A model generated the notes under the pieces. It was not told the origin of the DNA, did not search any database, and was given only the letters and a program-made list of their open reading frames with translations. 64,000 nt of DNA. It comes from Tardiphaga sp. vice304 (GTDB lineage: Bacteria; Pseudomonadota; Alphaproteobacteria; Rhizobiales; Xanthobacteraceae). Location: positions 1,352,001-1,416,000 of the forward strand of contig NZ_CP041402.1 in assembly GCF_007018905.1 (NCBI RefSeq). Reading direction: 5' to 3'. A program made the position numbers and the translations under genes. Shown piece by piece: positions 54,066-63,128 of the stretch (position 1 is its first letter; each line of letters opens with the position of its first letter).

Positions 54066-55220
54066 ATGACACGAAGCTTCAAGGCCGTACCTGCGATCGC
54101 TCTGGCGCTCGCGCTGTTCGACGGCGCGGCGCACGCGCAAACCATCAAGATCGGCGTCAACGAGCCCCTGACCGGCGCCTTCGCCGCGTCCGGCACCTAT
54201 GTCGTCAATGGCGCCAAGATCGCCGCCGACGAGATCAACGCCAAGGGCGGCGTGCTCGGCAAGAAGATCGAGCTGGTCATCGAGGACAACAAGAGCAACC
54301 CGACCGAAGCCGCGGCCGTCGCCGAGAAGCTGATCACGCGCGACAAGGTCCCCGTAATGATGGGCGCCTGGGGCTCCAGCCTGACGCTCGCCGTGATGCC
54401 CAAGCTCGTGGAATATGAAGTGCCGATGGTGGTCGAGACCTCCTCGGCCGGCAAGATAACCACTTCGGGAAATCCCTACATCTTCCGCATCTCGCCGCCG
54501 TCGGCGGTCGAGGGCGCTGCCTTCAGCAAGATCATCGACAAGCTGGCGATCAAGAAGGCCGACTTCCTGGTCATCAACAACGACTGGGGCCGCGGCACCG
54601 CCGAAGACTTCGGCAAGATGATGAAGGAGCACGGCATTGTCATCGGTCAGGTCGAGACCATGGACCAGTCGGCGCAGGACATGAGCGCGCAGCTCTCCAA
54701 GCTCAAGGCGACTGACTCAGAGACCATCATCGTCACCACCGCGGTCGATCAGCTCACGCTGATCTTCAAGCAGGCCGCCGCCATCGGCCTGAGGAAGCGC
54801 ATCATCACCACCGGCGGTTCGCAGAATCCCGACCAGATCATTGCGCAGGCGGGTGCTGCCGCCAACGGCACGATGCATCTGACCACGTTCCTGCCGTGGT
54901 ATCCCGACAAGACGCCGAACCCGGAAGCCACCAACTATTTCATCGGCGAGTGGAAGAAGCGCGGCTTCGAATTCGCCGGCGTGACCGAGAGCTTCCGCGG
55001 CTATGACGGCATCCGCACTGCGGCAGCGGCCATCGAGAAGGCCGGCAAGGCCGAGCCCGCCGCGATCAAGGCAGCACTCTGGGAGATCAACATCAAGGGC
55101 CTGAACGGCGACATCGTGTTCAAGAAGTCCGGCCCCGCCGGCCAGGAGAGCGGCCAGAGCTTTCCCAACGTGTATCTGATCGAGATCACCGACGGCAAAG
55201 TCGGCATGAAGACGCTCTGA
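54066..55220 (+). CDS. ABC transporter substrate-binding protein (LivJ/HAAT type)
   Basis: 384 residues. A signal peptide ends at AHAQ, and the mature start IKIGVNEPLTGAFAASG is the classical periplasmic-binding-protein type 1 fold of the branched-chain amino acid/amide family. Other family landmarks: GKKIELVIEDNKSNP and MMGAWGSS. CGGGAG precedes the ATG. Encoded directly after the molybdenum hydroxylase and before matching permeases and ATPases, so its ligand is probably the pathway substrate or an amide-like precursor, not necessarily leucine. Confidence 0.9.
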   Translation: MTRSFKAVPAIALALALFDGAAHAQTIKIGVNEPLTGAFAASGTYVVNGAKIAADEINAKGGVLGKKIELVIEDNKSNPTEAAAVAEKLITRDKVPVMMGAWGSSLTLAVMPKLVEYEVPMVVETSSAGKITTSGNPYIFRISPPSAVEGAAFSKIIDKLAIKKADFLVINNDWGRGTAEDFGKMMKEHGIVIGQVETMDQSAQDMSAQLSKLKATDSETIIVTTAVDQLTLIFKQAAAIGLRKRIITTGGSQNPDQIIAQAGAAANGTMHLTTFLPWYPDKTPNPEATNYFIGEWKKRGFEFAGVTESFRGYDGIRTAAAAIEKAGKAEPAAIKAALWEINIKGLNGDIVFKKSGPAGQESGQSFPNVYLIEITDGKVGMKTL

Positions 55221-55225
55221 TAAAA

Positions 55226-55343
55226 CTGTCGTTGCGGGGCGCGAGCGCATCAGCGCGAGCGAACGCGGAACCTCGATATGTTCAAAACAACTCGGGATTC
55301 CGGGCTCGCAGTCGGCTAGCGCCGCCCGCGCCCCGGAATGACC
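55226..55343. repeat. Palindromic intergenic repeat, family B (copy 3)
   Basis: GTCGTTGCGGGGCGCGAGCGC at the left and GCGCCCCGGAATGACC at the right, with inner CCTCGATATGTTC. It lies between the binding-protein gene and the first permease, a position that favours extra binding protein relative to the permeases. Confidence 0.65.
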
Positions 55344-55357
55344 ATAAGGATCTCCCT

Positions 55358-56230
55358 TTGGACCAGCTTCTGCAACATCTCCTCAACACGCTGGTGCTCG
55401 GCGGCACCTATGCGCTGCTGGGCATCGGGCTGACGCTGATCTTCGGCATCATGAACGTCGTCAACTTCACGCACGGCGTGCTCTACACCTTCGGCGCCTA
55501 CATGATGTTCATCGTTGTGCATCAGCTCGGCGTGAACTTCTTTCTCGCGCTGCCGCTGTCGATCGTGGCCGGCTGGCTGCTCGGGGCAGCCATCGAGATC
55601 GTGCTGCTGCGGCCGCTGCGCGGCTCCGACATCGACACCACCATGCTGGTGATGATCGGCGCCTGGATCGCGATGCAGTCCGGCGCGCTTTGGATCTGGG
55701 GCGGCGTGGCGAAATCCGTCGACAACCCGTTTCCCGATGCGCCGCTGGTTATCGGCCCCGTCTCGGTGTCGTGGCTGCGGCTGTTCGTGCTGGCCGCCGC
55801 GGCCCTCTTGATCGTCATCGCCTACCTCTTGATCAACTGCACCAAGCTCGGCAAGGCGATGCGCGCCACCTTCCAGGATCACGACACCGCGGCGCTGATG
55901 GGCGTCAATGTGAGCTGGATCTACACCTCGACCTTCGCGATCGGCTCCAGCCTTGCGGCTGCCGCCGGCGCACTGCTCGGCCCGGTCTATGTCATCTTCC
56001 CGCAGATGGGCGACCTCGCCGCCGTGAAGGCCTTTGCCATCGTCATCCTCGGCGGCCTCGGCAACATCACCGGCGCGGTGATTGGCGGCTTCATCCTGGC
56101 GCTCGCCGAAGAACTCGGCGCGGGCTACGTGTCGTCGGGCTATCGCGACGCAATGGGCTTCCTCATCATTATCGCCGTGCTGATCTTCAAGCCGACCGGG
56201 CTGTTCGCCCGCGCGGAGCGCGTCGGATGA
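55358..56230 (+). CDS. ABC transporter permease (LivH type)
   Basis: 290 residues, about eight membrane helices. Signature LTLIFGIMNVVNFTHGVLY near 25 and the C-terminal GGLGNITGAVIGGFILALAEELG. It starts at a TTG (55358), supported by AAGGA seven bases upstream and by the family's usual start (Leu/Met-Asp-Gln-Leu); no ATG fits. Partner of the LivM-like permease, whose ATG overlaps its TGA. Confidence 0.9.
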   Translation: MDQLLQHLLNTLVLGGTYALLGIGLTLIFGIMNVVNFTHGVLYTFGAYMMFIVVHQLGVNFFLALPLSIVAGWLLGAAIEIVLLRPLRGSDIDTTMLVMIGAWIAMQSGALWIWGGVAKSVDNPFPDAPLVIGPVSVSWLRLFVLAAAALLIVIAYLLINCTKLGKAMRATFQDHDTAALMGVNVSWIYTSTFAIGSSLAAAAGALLGPVYVIFPQMGDLAAVKAFAIVILGGLGNITGAVIGGFILALAEELGAGYVSSGYRDAMGFLIIIAVLIFKPTGLFARAERVG

Positions 56231-57264
56231 ACCGGCTCGCCACGCTCCTCTGTTTCGCCGCTTTCATCTCGCTGCCGCTGTGGCTGACGGACCCGTATCT
56301 GCTGAACGCGCTGATCACCACCGGCATCTTTATTATCGGCGCGATGAGCCTCAACCTGCTGCTCGGCTTCACGGGCCAGCTCAGCCTTGGTCATATCGCC
56401 TTCTTCGGCATCGGCGCCTATGTCAGCGCGCTGACCTCGCTCGGCTTCGACGTGCCGATTGTTGGCGACTTCCACATCGTCCATGTGCCGTGGCCACCGA
56501 TTGCTGGCTTCGCGCTGTCGATCGTCATTGCCGGCTTCTGCGGCTATCTCGTCGGCCGGCTGTCGTTCCGCGTGCGCGGCGCGTATTTCGTCATCGTGAC
56601 CATCTCGTTCGCCGAAGTTGTCCGGCTGGTGGCGCTGAACTGGGTCGATCTCACCCAGGGCCCGCTGGCGCTGACCAACATTCCCTCCATCACCATCGGC
56701 CTGCCGGGCCTCGGCTATCTGGTGCTGAAAACGAAATTGCAGAACTATTATCTGGTGCTCGCGGTTGCCGCGCTGTCGTATCTGTTGATTGCGCGGCTGG
56801 TGCATTCGCATTACGGGCGCGCCATGCGTGGTCTGATGGAGAACGAGACGCTCGCGGTCGCCGTCGGTATCGACGTCACCAAGACGCTGACGCTGGCGGC
56901 TGTGATCTCGGCCGGCATCGCCGGGGCCGCCGGCAGCCTCTATGCGCATTACATCCGCATCATCGATCCCGATGTCTTCACCTTCATCTCGACGGTGACC
57001 ATGGTGATCATGGTCGTCTCCGGCGGCAAGGGCTCGCTCGCCGGTCCTGTGGTCGGCGGCGTCATTTTCGGCCTGTTGCCGGTGTTCCTGCGGCCGATCA
57101 TGCCGCCGGAGGCGCAGTGGATCACCTATGGCTGCGTGCTGATCGTGATCCTGTTCGTGCTGCCATCAGGCATCGTGCCTAGGCTGGCGCCCCTGCTTGG
57201 ATTGGAACGCAAGAAGGGAAGTACGTCGCGGAAGTCTGTAAACGCCGTGGAGGAGGGCGCATGA
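56227..57264 (+). CDS. ABC transporter permease (LivM type)
   Basis: 345 residues, eight to ten membrane helices. LLLGFTGQLSLGHIAFFGIGAY and YGRAMRGLMENETLAVAVG are LivM landmarks. The Lys/Ser-rich C-terminal tail is cytosolic. ATGA overlaps at both ends tie it to the LivH- and LivG-type genes. Confidence 0.92.
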   Translation: MNRLATLLCFAAFISLPLWLTDPYLLNALITTGIFIIGAMSLNLLLGFTGQLSLGHIAFFGIGAYVSALTSLGFDVPIVGDFHIVHVPWPPIAGFALSIVIAGFCGYLVGRLSFRVRGAYFVIVTISFAEVVRLVALNWVDLTQGPLALTNIPSITIGLPGLGYLVLKTKLQNYYLVLAVAALSYLLIARLVHSHYGRAMRGLMENETLAVAVGIDVTKTLTLAAVISAGIAGAAGSLYAHYIRIIDPDVFTFISTVTMVIMVVSGGKGSLAGPVVGGVIFGLLPVFLRPIMPPEAQWITYGCVLIVILFVLPSGIVPRLAPLLGLERKKGSTSRKSVNAVEEGA

Positions 57265-58058
57265 CCGTGGCCCGCGAAACCATCCTCAGCGTCGATCATG
57301 TCGGCATGCAGTTCGGCGGCCTCGTCGCGCTGTCCGATCTCAACTTCTGCGTCGGCGAAGGCGAAATTCTCAGCCTGATCGGCCCGAACGGCGCCGGCAA
57401 GACCACCGCGTTCAATTTGATGACCGGCTTTCTCACCCCGACCAAGGGCGCGGTGAAGTTTCGTGACGTGCCATTGCGCGGTCTGAAATCCCACGAGATC
57501 GCCGATCTCGGCCTGATCCGCACCTTCCAGCGCACATCGGTGTTTCCGCGCGACACCGTGTTCGACAACGTGCTGATCGGCCTGCACCGCCAGGGCAAGC
57601 TCGGCCTCCTCAACGCGATCCTCGGCCTGCCCAAGGCGCGGGCCTCGGAGCGGCTGCTGCGCGAGCGCGCCGCCGAGCTGGTGTCGCGGGTCGGGCTCGA
57701 AGCCCGCGCCAACGATCTCGCGGGCTCGTTGTCTTACGGTGAGCAGCGCCTGGTCGGCGTCGCGCTGGCCTTGGCGGCGCAGCCAAAAATGCTGCTGCTC
57801 GACGAACCGGTGTCGGGCATGAACGCATCGGAAACCCACACCTTCGTGCAACTGATCCGATCGATCCGCGACAGCGGCGTCACCATCCTGCTTGTCGAAC
57901 ACGACATGCCGATGGTGATGGAAGTCTCCGACCGCATCGTGGTGCTGAACTACGGCCGCATCATCGCCGAGGGCACGCCCGAATTCATCCGCAACGATCC
58001 CGCGGTGATCGAAGCCTATCTTGGCCAGAGCGGAAAGAAGGCGGCCGCGCATGCTTGA
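57261..58058 (+). CDS. ABC transporter ATPase (LivG type)
   Basis: 265 residues. Walker A GPNGAGKTT, signature LSYGEQRLVGVALALA, Walker B MLLLDEPVSGMNASE, switch His in VEHDMPMVMEVSD. LivG-type features include the long insertion before the signature (GLHRQGKLGLLNAILGLPK). It overlaps the second ATPase gene by eight bases. Confidence 0.93.
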   Translation: MTVARETILSVDHVGMQFGGLVALSDLNFCVGEGEILSLIGPNGAGKTTAFNLMTGFLTPTKGAVKFRDVPLRGLKSHEIADLGLIRTFQRTSVFPRDTVFDNVLIGLHRQGKLGLLNAILGLPKARASERLLRERAAELVSRVGLEARANDLAGSLSYGEQRLVGVALALAAQPKMLLLDEPVSGMNASETHTFVQLIRSIRDSGVTILLVEHDMPMVMEVSDRIVVLNYGRIIAEGTPEFIRNDPAVIEAYLGQSGKKAAAHA

Positions 58059-58755
58059 GATCCAGGACATGGTCTGCGGCTACGGCCAGATCACCGCGCT
58101 GCGCGGTATCACCCTGTCCGTGAAGGCCGGGCAGCTGGTGGCGCTGATCGGCGCCAACGGCGCCGGCAAGAGCACGACTCTTCGTGCGATCTCGGGACTC
58201 GTTCCGCCGCGCTCCGGCAGCATGATTTTCGAGGGCGAGGACATCACCTCCGCCAGCCCGCAGAAGGTACTGACGAAGGGGATCGCGCATTGTCCGGAAG
58301 GCCGTCGCGTGTTCCCGCACATGACGGTGGCAGAAAATCTCGACATGGGCGCGTACCTGCGCTCGGATACCTCAGAGATAAACGCTGACCGCGACCGCAT
58401 CTACGGCGAATTTCCTCGCCTCGCCGAGCGCCGCAAGCAGGCGGCGGGCACGCTGTCCGGCGGCGAGCAGCAGATGCTGGCGATCGGCCGCGCGCTGATG
58501 TCGCGTCCGCGTCTGGTGATGTTCGACGAGCCCTCGCTCGGGTTGGCGCCCAACATCGTCGAGCGCACCTTCGCGATCATCCGCGCCATACGTGATGCCG
58601 GCACCACGGTGCTGCTGGTCGAGCAGAACGCCTTCGCGGCGCTGGAGATGTGCGATCACGCCTATCTGCTGGAGGCGGGCCGCGTGGTGCTGTCCGGCGC
58701 GGGCCACGACCTTATCGAGAACGAGCATGTCCGGCGGGCCTATCTTGGCGGCTGA
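58051..58755 (+). CDS. ABC transporter ATPase (LivF type)
   Basis: 234 residues. Walker A GANGAGKST, signature LSGGEQQMLAIGRALM, Walker B LVMFDEPSLGLAP, and VEQNAFAALEMCD in place of the usual switch His region (Gln-Asn, normal for LivF). The ATG at 58051 lies within the end of the preceding gene. Its 3' end overlaps the Rieske gene by 29 bases. Confidence 0.93.
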   Translation: MLEIQDMVCGYGQITALRGITLSVKAGQLVALIGANGAGKSTTLRAISGLVPPRSGSMIFEGEDITSASPQKVLTKGIAHCPEGRRVFPHMTVAENLDMGAYLRSDTSEINADRDRIYGEFPRLAERRKQAAGTLSGGEQQMLAIGRALMSRPRLVMFDEPSLGLAPNIVERTFAIIRAIRDAGTTVLLVEQNAFAALEMCDHAYLLEAGRVVLSGAGHDLIENEHVRRAYLGG

Positions 58756-59080
58756 GCCGGGCTGGGTCGTCGTCTGCAAAGCCGAGCGGCTGCGCGATCA
58801 GCCGATGATCTGCACGAAGGCGGCCGGCGTGGCGCTGCTGGTAATCCGCGACGGCGACCGGCTCTATGCCTGCGAGCGCGCCTGCCCGCACGAGCAGGCC
58901 GATCTCAGCCTCGGCCGCGTGACCGATGGCCGGTTGCACTGTCCACGCCATCAGGCCTGGTTCGACCTCATCGATGGGCGGATCTCGCCCGGCTGGTCCA
59001 GCCGGGCACTGCGGCGTTATGCGGTGCGGATTGAGAATGGCGAGGTGCAGGTGGACCTCGTCGGAATAGTTCAATCCTGA
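58727..59080 (+). CDS. Rieske [2Fe-2S] ferredoxin-like protein
   Basis: 117 residues. The Rieske cluster ligands are Cys53 and His55 (ACPHEQADL) and Cys72 and His75 (HCPRHQAWFD), the spacing of ferredoxin components of non-haem oxygenases and NirD-type proteins. No membrane helix. The ATG at 58727 lies inside the ATPase gene (29-base overlap), so it belongs to the same transcript. It could pass electrons to an oxygenase not encoded here, or take part with the molybdenum enzyme. Confidence 0.82.
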   Translation: MSGGPILAAEPGWVVVCKAERLRDQPMICTKAAGVALLVIRDGDRLYACERACPHEQADLSLGRVTDGRLHCPRHQAWFDLIDGRISPGWSSRALRRYAVRIENGEVQVDLVGIVQS

Positions 59081-59105
59081 GCGGCTCGCACCGGCCAACC
59101 CCCAA

Positions 59106-59200
59106 CGTCATTGCGAGGAGCGAAGCGACGCGGCAATCCAGAAGGCCGCGAACTCTTCAAGAACTGGATTGCTTCGTCGCAAGGGCTCCTCGCAATGACG
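59106..59200. repeat. Palindromic intergenic repeat, family C (copy 2)
   Basis: CGTCATTGCGAGGAGCGAAG to TTGCGACGAAGCAATCC-type inverse and CTCCTCGCAATGACG; 95 bp, same length as the copy at 29024 but inverted. It separates two convergent genes. Confidence 0.85.
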
Positions 59201-59213
59201 GCTGTGGCTCGAT

Positions 59214-59684
59214 TCAACCCGCCAGCGCTGCCGGCGAGATGCTGCGTTTCACTACGCTGCGCATCGCGAAGCTGGAATGCAGCCGCGACACGCCGGGCAT
59301 CCGCGACAAATGCAGCTTGTGGATGCGTTCGTAGTCCGCCATGTCGCGCGCCTGCACCTGGACCAAATAATCGTCATTGCCCGACATCAGGTGGCACGAC
59401 ACCACATCCGGGCATCTGCTGATTTCCTTCTCGAACGCAGCCAGCGCATCCTCGCTCTGCCGCTCCAGCGTGATGTTGACCAGCACAGTCATCATGAAGC
59501 CGAGCTGGCTGGCATCGATCTCGGCCGAATAGCCGCGGATCACGCCGGTCTCCTCGAGCTGGATCAGCCGCCGCGCACAGGCGGTCGGCGACAGCCCCAC
59601 GCGTTCGGACAGCTGCACCTGGCTGACTCGGGCGTCCTTGACCAACTCGCCCAAGATCTTCAGATCGAATGAGTCGTGCGTCAT
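59214..59684 (-). CDS. Lrp/AsnC-family regulator
   Basis: 156 residues. An N-terminal helix-turn-helix (DARVSQVQLSERVGLSPTACARRL) and a C-terminal RAM ligand-binding domain (HLMSGNDDYLVQVQARDMADY). Such proteins form octamers and respond to amino acids. The ATG at 59684 has GAAGG upstream; the longer frame to 59846 is unsupported. Divergent from the dadA-like gene, so it probably controls it, in the manner of Lrp-type regulation of D-alanine or proline catabolism. Confidence 0.9.
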   Translation of the reverse strand: MTHDSFDLKILGELVKDARVSQVQLSERVGLSPTACARRLIQLEETGVIRGYSAEIDASQLGFMMTVLVNITLERQSEDALAAFEKEISRCPDVVSCHLMSGNDDYLVQVQARDMADYERIHKLHLSRMPGVSRLHSSFAMRSVVKRSISPAALAG

Positions 59685-59844
59685 GGTCAGGCCTTCGGTG
59701 AAAAATCCCGAATCTGGTCTAACTGAAGCCGAAATCCTGCGCAATGAGGGGGTTTTGAGGCCCAGAACGCCGGGAACCGCCGCGTTGGAGCTGACATGAT
59801 GGTTCCACCGCCGGTGACCCCACCGACCCTCCAGGAATGCTCCC

Positions 59845-61098
59845 ATGAAAGTCGTTATTCTCGGCGCCGGCGTGATCGGCGTGACCTCGGCCTATTACCT
59901 CGCCAAGGCCGGTTGCGACGTCACGGTACTCGACCGACAGCCCGGCGCCGGGCTCGAAACCAGTTTTGCCAATGCCGGCGAGGTCTCGCCGGGCTATGCG
60001 TCGCCCTGGGCCGGGCCGGGCGTGCCGGTCAAGGCGGTGCGCTGGATGCTCGACAAGCATGGCCCGCTGGTGATCCGTCCGCAGGCCGATCCGGCGATGT
60101 GGCGCTGGATGTTCCAGATGCTGCGCAACTGCACAGCGGCGCGTTACGCCGTCAATAAGTCGCGCATGGTGCGGATCGCCGAATACAGCCGCGATTGCCT
60201 GCGCGCGCTGCGCGCCGATATCGGTATCACTTATGACGAGCGCAGCCAGGGCACGCTGCAGCTGTTCCGCAAGCAGTACCAGCTCGACGCCATCGGCGGC
60301 GATATCGAAGTGCTCAAGCAATACAACGTGCCGTTCGAAGTGCTGGACGTCGAGGGCTGCGTGCGCGCCGAGCCGGGCCTCGCCGCGACCCGCGATCGCT
60401 TCGTTGGCGGGCTGCGGCTGTCGGATGACGAGACCGGCGATTGCCATCTGTTCACCCAGCGGCTCGCCGAAGTGGCCGCCGGGCTCGGCGTGAAGTTCGA
60501 GTATGGAATCGATGTCACATCGGTCGACGTCGCCGGCGGTCGCATCGCGCGGGTCGCCACCAACAAGGGCGTGTTCACCGCGGATACGTTCGTCGTGGCA
60601 CTCGGCAGCTTCTCGCCGCTGTTGCTGCGTCCGCTCGACATCAAGATTCCGGTCTATCCGGTCAAGGGCTATTCGATCACCGTGCCGATCGTGAATGAGG
60701 CCGCCGCGCCGCAATCGACGGTGATGGATGAGAGCTACAAGGTCGCGATCACGCGGCTGGGCGACCGCATCCGCGTTGGCGGCACCGCCGAACTCAGCGG
60801 CTACGAGATCAAATTGTATCCTGACCGCAAGGTCACGCTCGACCGCTCGCTGACCGAGCTGTTTCCGGGCGCCGGCGATCTGTCGCGGGCGGAGTTCTGG
60901 AGCGGTCTGCGGCCGATGACGCCGGATGGTCCGCCGATCATCGGCGCTGCGCGCTATCCGAACCTGTTTCTCAATACCGGACATGGCACGCTGGGCTGGA
61001 CGATGGCCTGCGGCGCCGCGCGCGTGCTCGCAGACCAGATCGTCGGCCGCACGCCGGATATCAAAGCCGACGATTTCAACCTGCATCGCTACCAATAG
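59845..61098 (+). CDS. dadA: D-amino-acid dehydrogenase (DadA-like, FAD)
   Basis: 417 residues, normal for the small subunit DadA. The FAD-binding [19 protein letters not shown] is at the N terminus, [17 protein letters not shown] follows, and the C-terminal [16 protein letters not shown] and [12 protein letters not shown] are typical. It oxidises D-alanine and other D-amino acids to 2-oxo acids and passes electrons to the respiratory chain. No alanine racemase gene is adjacent. Divergent from an Lrp regulator and followed by an ABC importer. A different FAD-dependent amino-acid oxidase is the main alternative. Confidence 0.85.
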   Translation: MKVVILGAGVIGVTSAYYLAKAGCDVTVLDRQPGAGLETSFANAGEVSPGYASPWAGPGVPVKAVRWMLDKHGPLVIRPQADPAMWRWMFQMLRNCTAARYAVNKSRMVRIAEYSRDCLRALRADIGITYDERSQGTLQLFRKQYQLDAIGGDIEVLKQYNVPFEVLDVEGCVRAEPGLAATRDRFVGGLRLSDDETGDCHLFTQRLAEVAAGLGVKFEYGIDVTSVDVAGGRIARVATNKGVFTADTFVVALGSFSPLLLRPLDIKIPVYPVKGYSITVPIVNEAAAPQSTVMDESYKVAITRLGDRIRVGGTAELSGYEIKLYPDRKVTLDRSLTELFPGAGDLSRAEFWSGLRPMTPDGPPIIGAARYPNLFLNTGHGTLGWTMACGAARVLADQIVGRTPDIKADDFNLHRYQ

Positions 61099-61244
61099 CG
61101 GCCGTTGCGACGTCTTCGTCTGCGTCATGACGGCCCGGATCGCTTTGTCACAAATCTTTCATGGGTCGCCGATAATGGAAGCGACGTAAGCCGCGCTGCG
61201 TATTTCGATCGCTCGATGGCCTTTCCTTTCGATGGAGAACTGTC

Positions 61245-62252
61245 GTGACCCTGAATCGTTTTGCCTTCGTGCTGTCCGCTGCCGTGTTCATCGCGGCATC
61301 GCCGGCAGCCCGCGCTGCCGACGTGATCTGCTACAATTGCCCGCCGGAATGGGCGGACTGGGCGTCGATGATCAAGGCGGTCAAGGCCGATCTCAACATC
61401 GACATGCCGCACGACAACAAGAATTCCGGGCAGGCGCTGGCGCAGATCATTGCCGAGAAGGCCAACCCGGTCGGCGACATCGGCTATTTCGGCGTCACCT
61501 TCGGCATGAAGGCCAAGGCACAGGACGCGCTGGAGCCCTACAAGCCCGCGGGCTGGGATCAGGTCGATGCCGGCCTGAAGGACCCGGAGGGGTACTGGAC
61601 CACGATCCATTCCGGCACGCTGGGCTTCTTCGTCAACAAGGACGCGCTGGGCGGCGCGCCGGTGCCGAAATGCTGGGCTGATCTGTTGAAGCCCGCCTAC
61701 AAGGGCATGGTCGGCTATCTCGATCCGTCGTCCGCGGCCGTCGGCTATGTCGGCGCAGTCGCCGTCAATCTGGCGCTCGGCGGCTCCGATACCAATTTCG
61801 AGCCAGGCTTGAAGTTCTTCAAGGACCTCAAGAAGAACGATCCGATCGTGCCGAAGCAGACGTCCTACGCCCGCGTCGTGTCGGGTGAACTGCCGATCCT
61901 GTTCGACTATGACTTCAACGCCTACCGCGCGAAATACTCCGAGAAGGGCAATTTCGAGTTCGTCATTCCCTGCGAAGGCTCTGTGGTGTTTCCGTACGTC
62001 GTCGGCCTCGTGAAGAACGCGCCGGACAAGGACAAGGCCAAGAAGGTCATCGACTATCTGCTGTCCGACAAGGGTCAGGCGATCTGGACCAACGCCTATC
62101 TGCGCCCGGCTCGCAAGATCGAGCTGCCGGAAGCGGTCAAGGCCAAGTTCCTGCCGGACAGCGAATACGCTCGTGCCAAGAGCGTCGACTGGGGCAAGAT
62201 GGAGCTCGCGCAAAAGGGCTTCACCGATCGCTACCTCGCGGACGTCCGTTGA
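61245..62252 (+). CDS. ABC transporter substrate-binding protein (PotD/ThiB-like)
   Basis: 335 residues with a Sec signal peptide (about 1-24, ending ARAA). The mature start DVICYNCPPEWADWASMIK, with two Cys, and the later YLDPSSAAVGY and PYVVGLVKNAPDKDKAKKV segments fit extracellular solute-binding proteins of the polyamine/iron/thiamine cluster. The GTG at 61245 has GGAGA upstream. The ligand is not clear; an adjacent D-amino-acid dehydrogenase suggests an amino-acid-related or polyamine-like solute. Confidence 0.82.
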   Translation: MTLNRFAFVLSAAVFIAASPAARAADVICYNCPPEWADWASMIKAVKADLNIDMPHDNKNSGQALAQIIAEKANPVGDIGYFGVTFGMKAKAQDALEPYKPAGWDQVDAGLKDPEGYWTTIHSGTLGFFVNKDALGGAPVPKCWADLLKPAYKGMVGYLDPSSAAVGYVGAVAVNLALGGSDTNFEPGLKFFKDLKKNDPIVPKQTSYARVVSGELPILFDYDFNAYRAKYSEKGNFEFVIPCEGSVVFPYVVGLVKNAPDKDKAKKVIDYLLSDKGQAIWTNAYLRPARKIELPEAVKAKFLPDSEYARAKSVDWGKMELAQKGFTDRYLADVR

Positions 62253-62279
62253 TCCCAGTGAATACGGTTATTGCTATCG

Positions 62280-62301
62280 GGTGCCCCGTGAGCGGGGCAC
62301 C
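62280..62301 (+). terminator. Hairpin between binding-protein and permease genes
   Basis: GGTGCCCC pairs with GGGGCACC across GTGAGC, followed by GTTTTCCC and then the permease ATG at 62310. It has the form of an intrinsic terminator or 3' stabiliser placed inside an operon. Confidence 0.6.
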
Positions 62302-62309
62302 GTTTTCCC

Positions 62310-63125
62310 ATGTCGCATAAATCCTTCGTCTGGCTGTGCCTGCTGCCACTGGTAGTGGTGACCGCTGCCTTCTTCCTGCTGCCGATGGCGCAATTGCTGG
62401 TGGTCGGCGCGTCAGGCCCGCGTGGCCTAGGTGCCTATCTCGCCATTCTCACCGAGCCGCGTTATCGCGCCACGCTGATCAATACCGTGGTGCTGGCGGC
62501 GGCAACGACGCTGGTCACCCTGGTGGTTGCAACGATCGCGGGGCTGTTTCTGCAGCGCCAGCGGTTTCCCGGTCGCGCGGTGCTGATCGCGATGCTGACG
62601 TTTCCGCTGGCGTTTCCCGGCGTGGTGATCGGCTTCCTGATCATCCTGCTGGCCGGCCGCCAGGGGTTGATCGGCGCGATCTCGCAGGCGGTGAGCGGCG
62701 AGAAGATCGTGTTTGCCTATTCGATCTTCGGGTTGTTTCTTGGCTATCTGTACTTCTCGATCCCGCGCGTGATCCTCACCATCATGGCGGCGGTGCAGAA
62801 GCTCGATGCCGGACTGGAGGAAGCGGCGCGCTCGCTCGGCGCCAGCCCATGGGCCGTGCAGCGCGACGTCGTGCTGCCGGCGCTGGGCCCAGCCTTCGTC
62901 GCCTCCGGCGCGATCGCTTTCGCTACCGCGATGGGTGCGTTCGGCACCGCGTTCACGCTGGCCACCAATATCGATGTGTTGCCGATGCTGATCTATACCG
63001 AGTTCACGCTCGCGGCGAACTTCTCGATCTCGGCGGCGCTGTCGATCGGGCTGGGCCTGATCGCTTGGGCGATCCTCGCGCTGGCGCGTTCGTTCAGCGG
63101 CAGCGCCGTCGCGGCGGCGGGCTAG
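62310..63125 (+). CDS. ABC transporter permease 1
   Basis: 271 residues, six membrane helices. The EAA coupling loop is EEAARSLGASPWAVQRDVVLPAL, the PotB/ThiP-type pattern. No Shine-Dalgarno lies ahead of the ATG; the hairpin described at 62280 occupies that place, so translation may depend on other features. Three bases separate it from the next permease. Confidence 0.88.
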   Translation: MSHKSFVWLCLLPLVVVTAAFFLLPMAQLLVVGASGPRGLGAYLAILTEPRYRATLINTVVLAAATTLVTLVVATIAGLFLQRQRFPGRAVLIAMLTFPLAFPGVVIGFLIILLAGRQGLIGAISQAVSGEKIVFAYSIFGLFLGYLYFSIPRVILTIMAAVQKLDAGLEEAARSLGASPWAVQRDVVLPALGPAFVASGAIAFATAMGAFGTAFTLATNIDVLPMLIYTEFTLAANFSISAALSIGLGLIAWAILALARSFSGSAVAAAG

Positions 63126-63128
63126 GCC

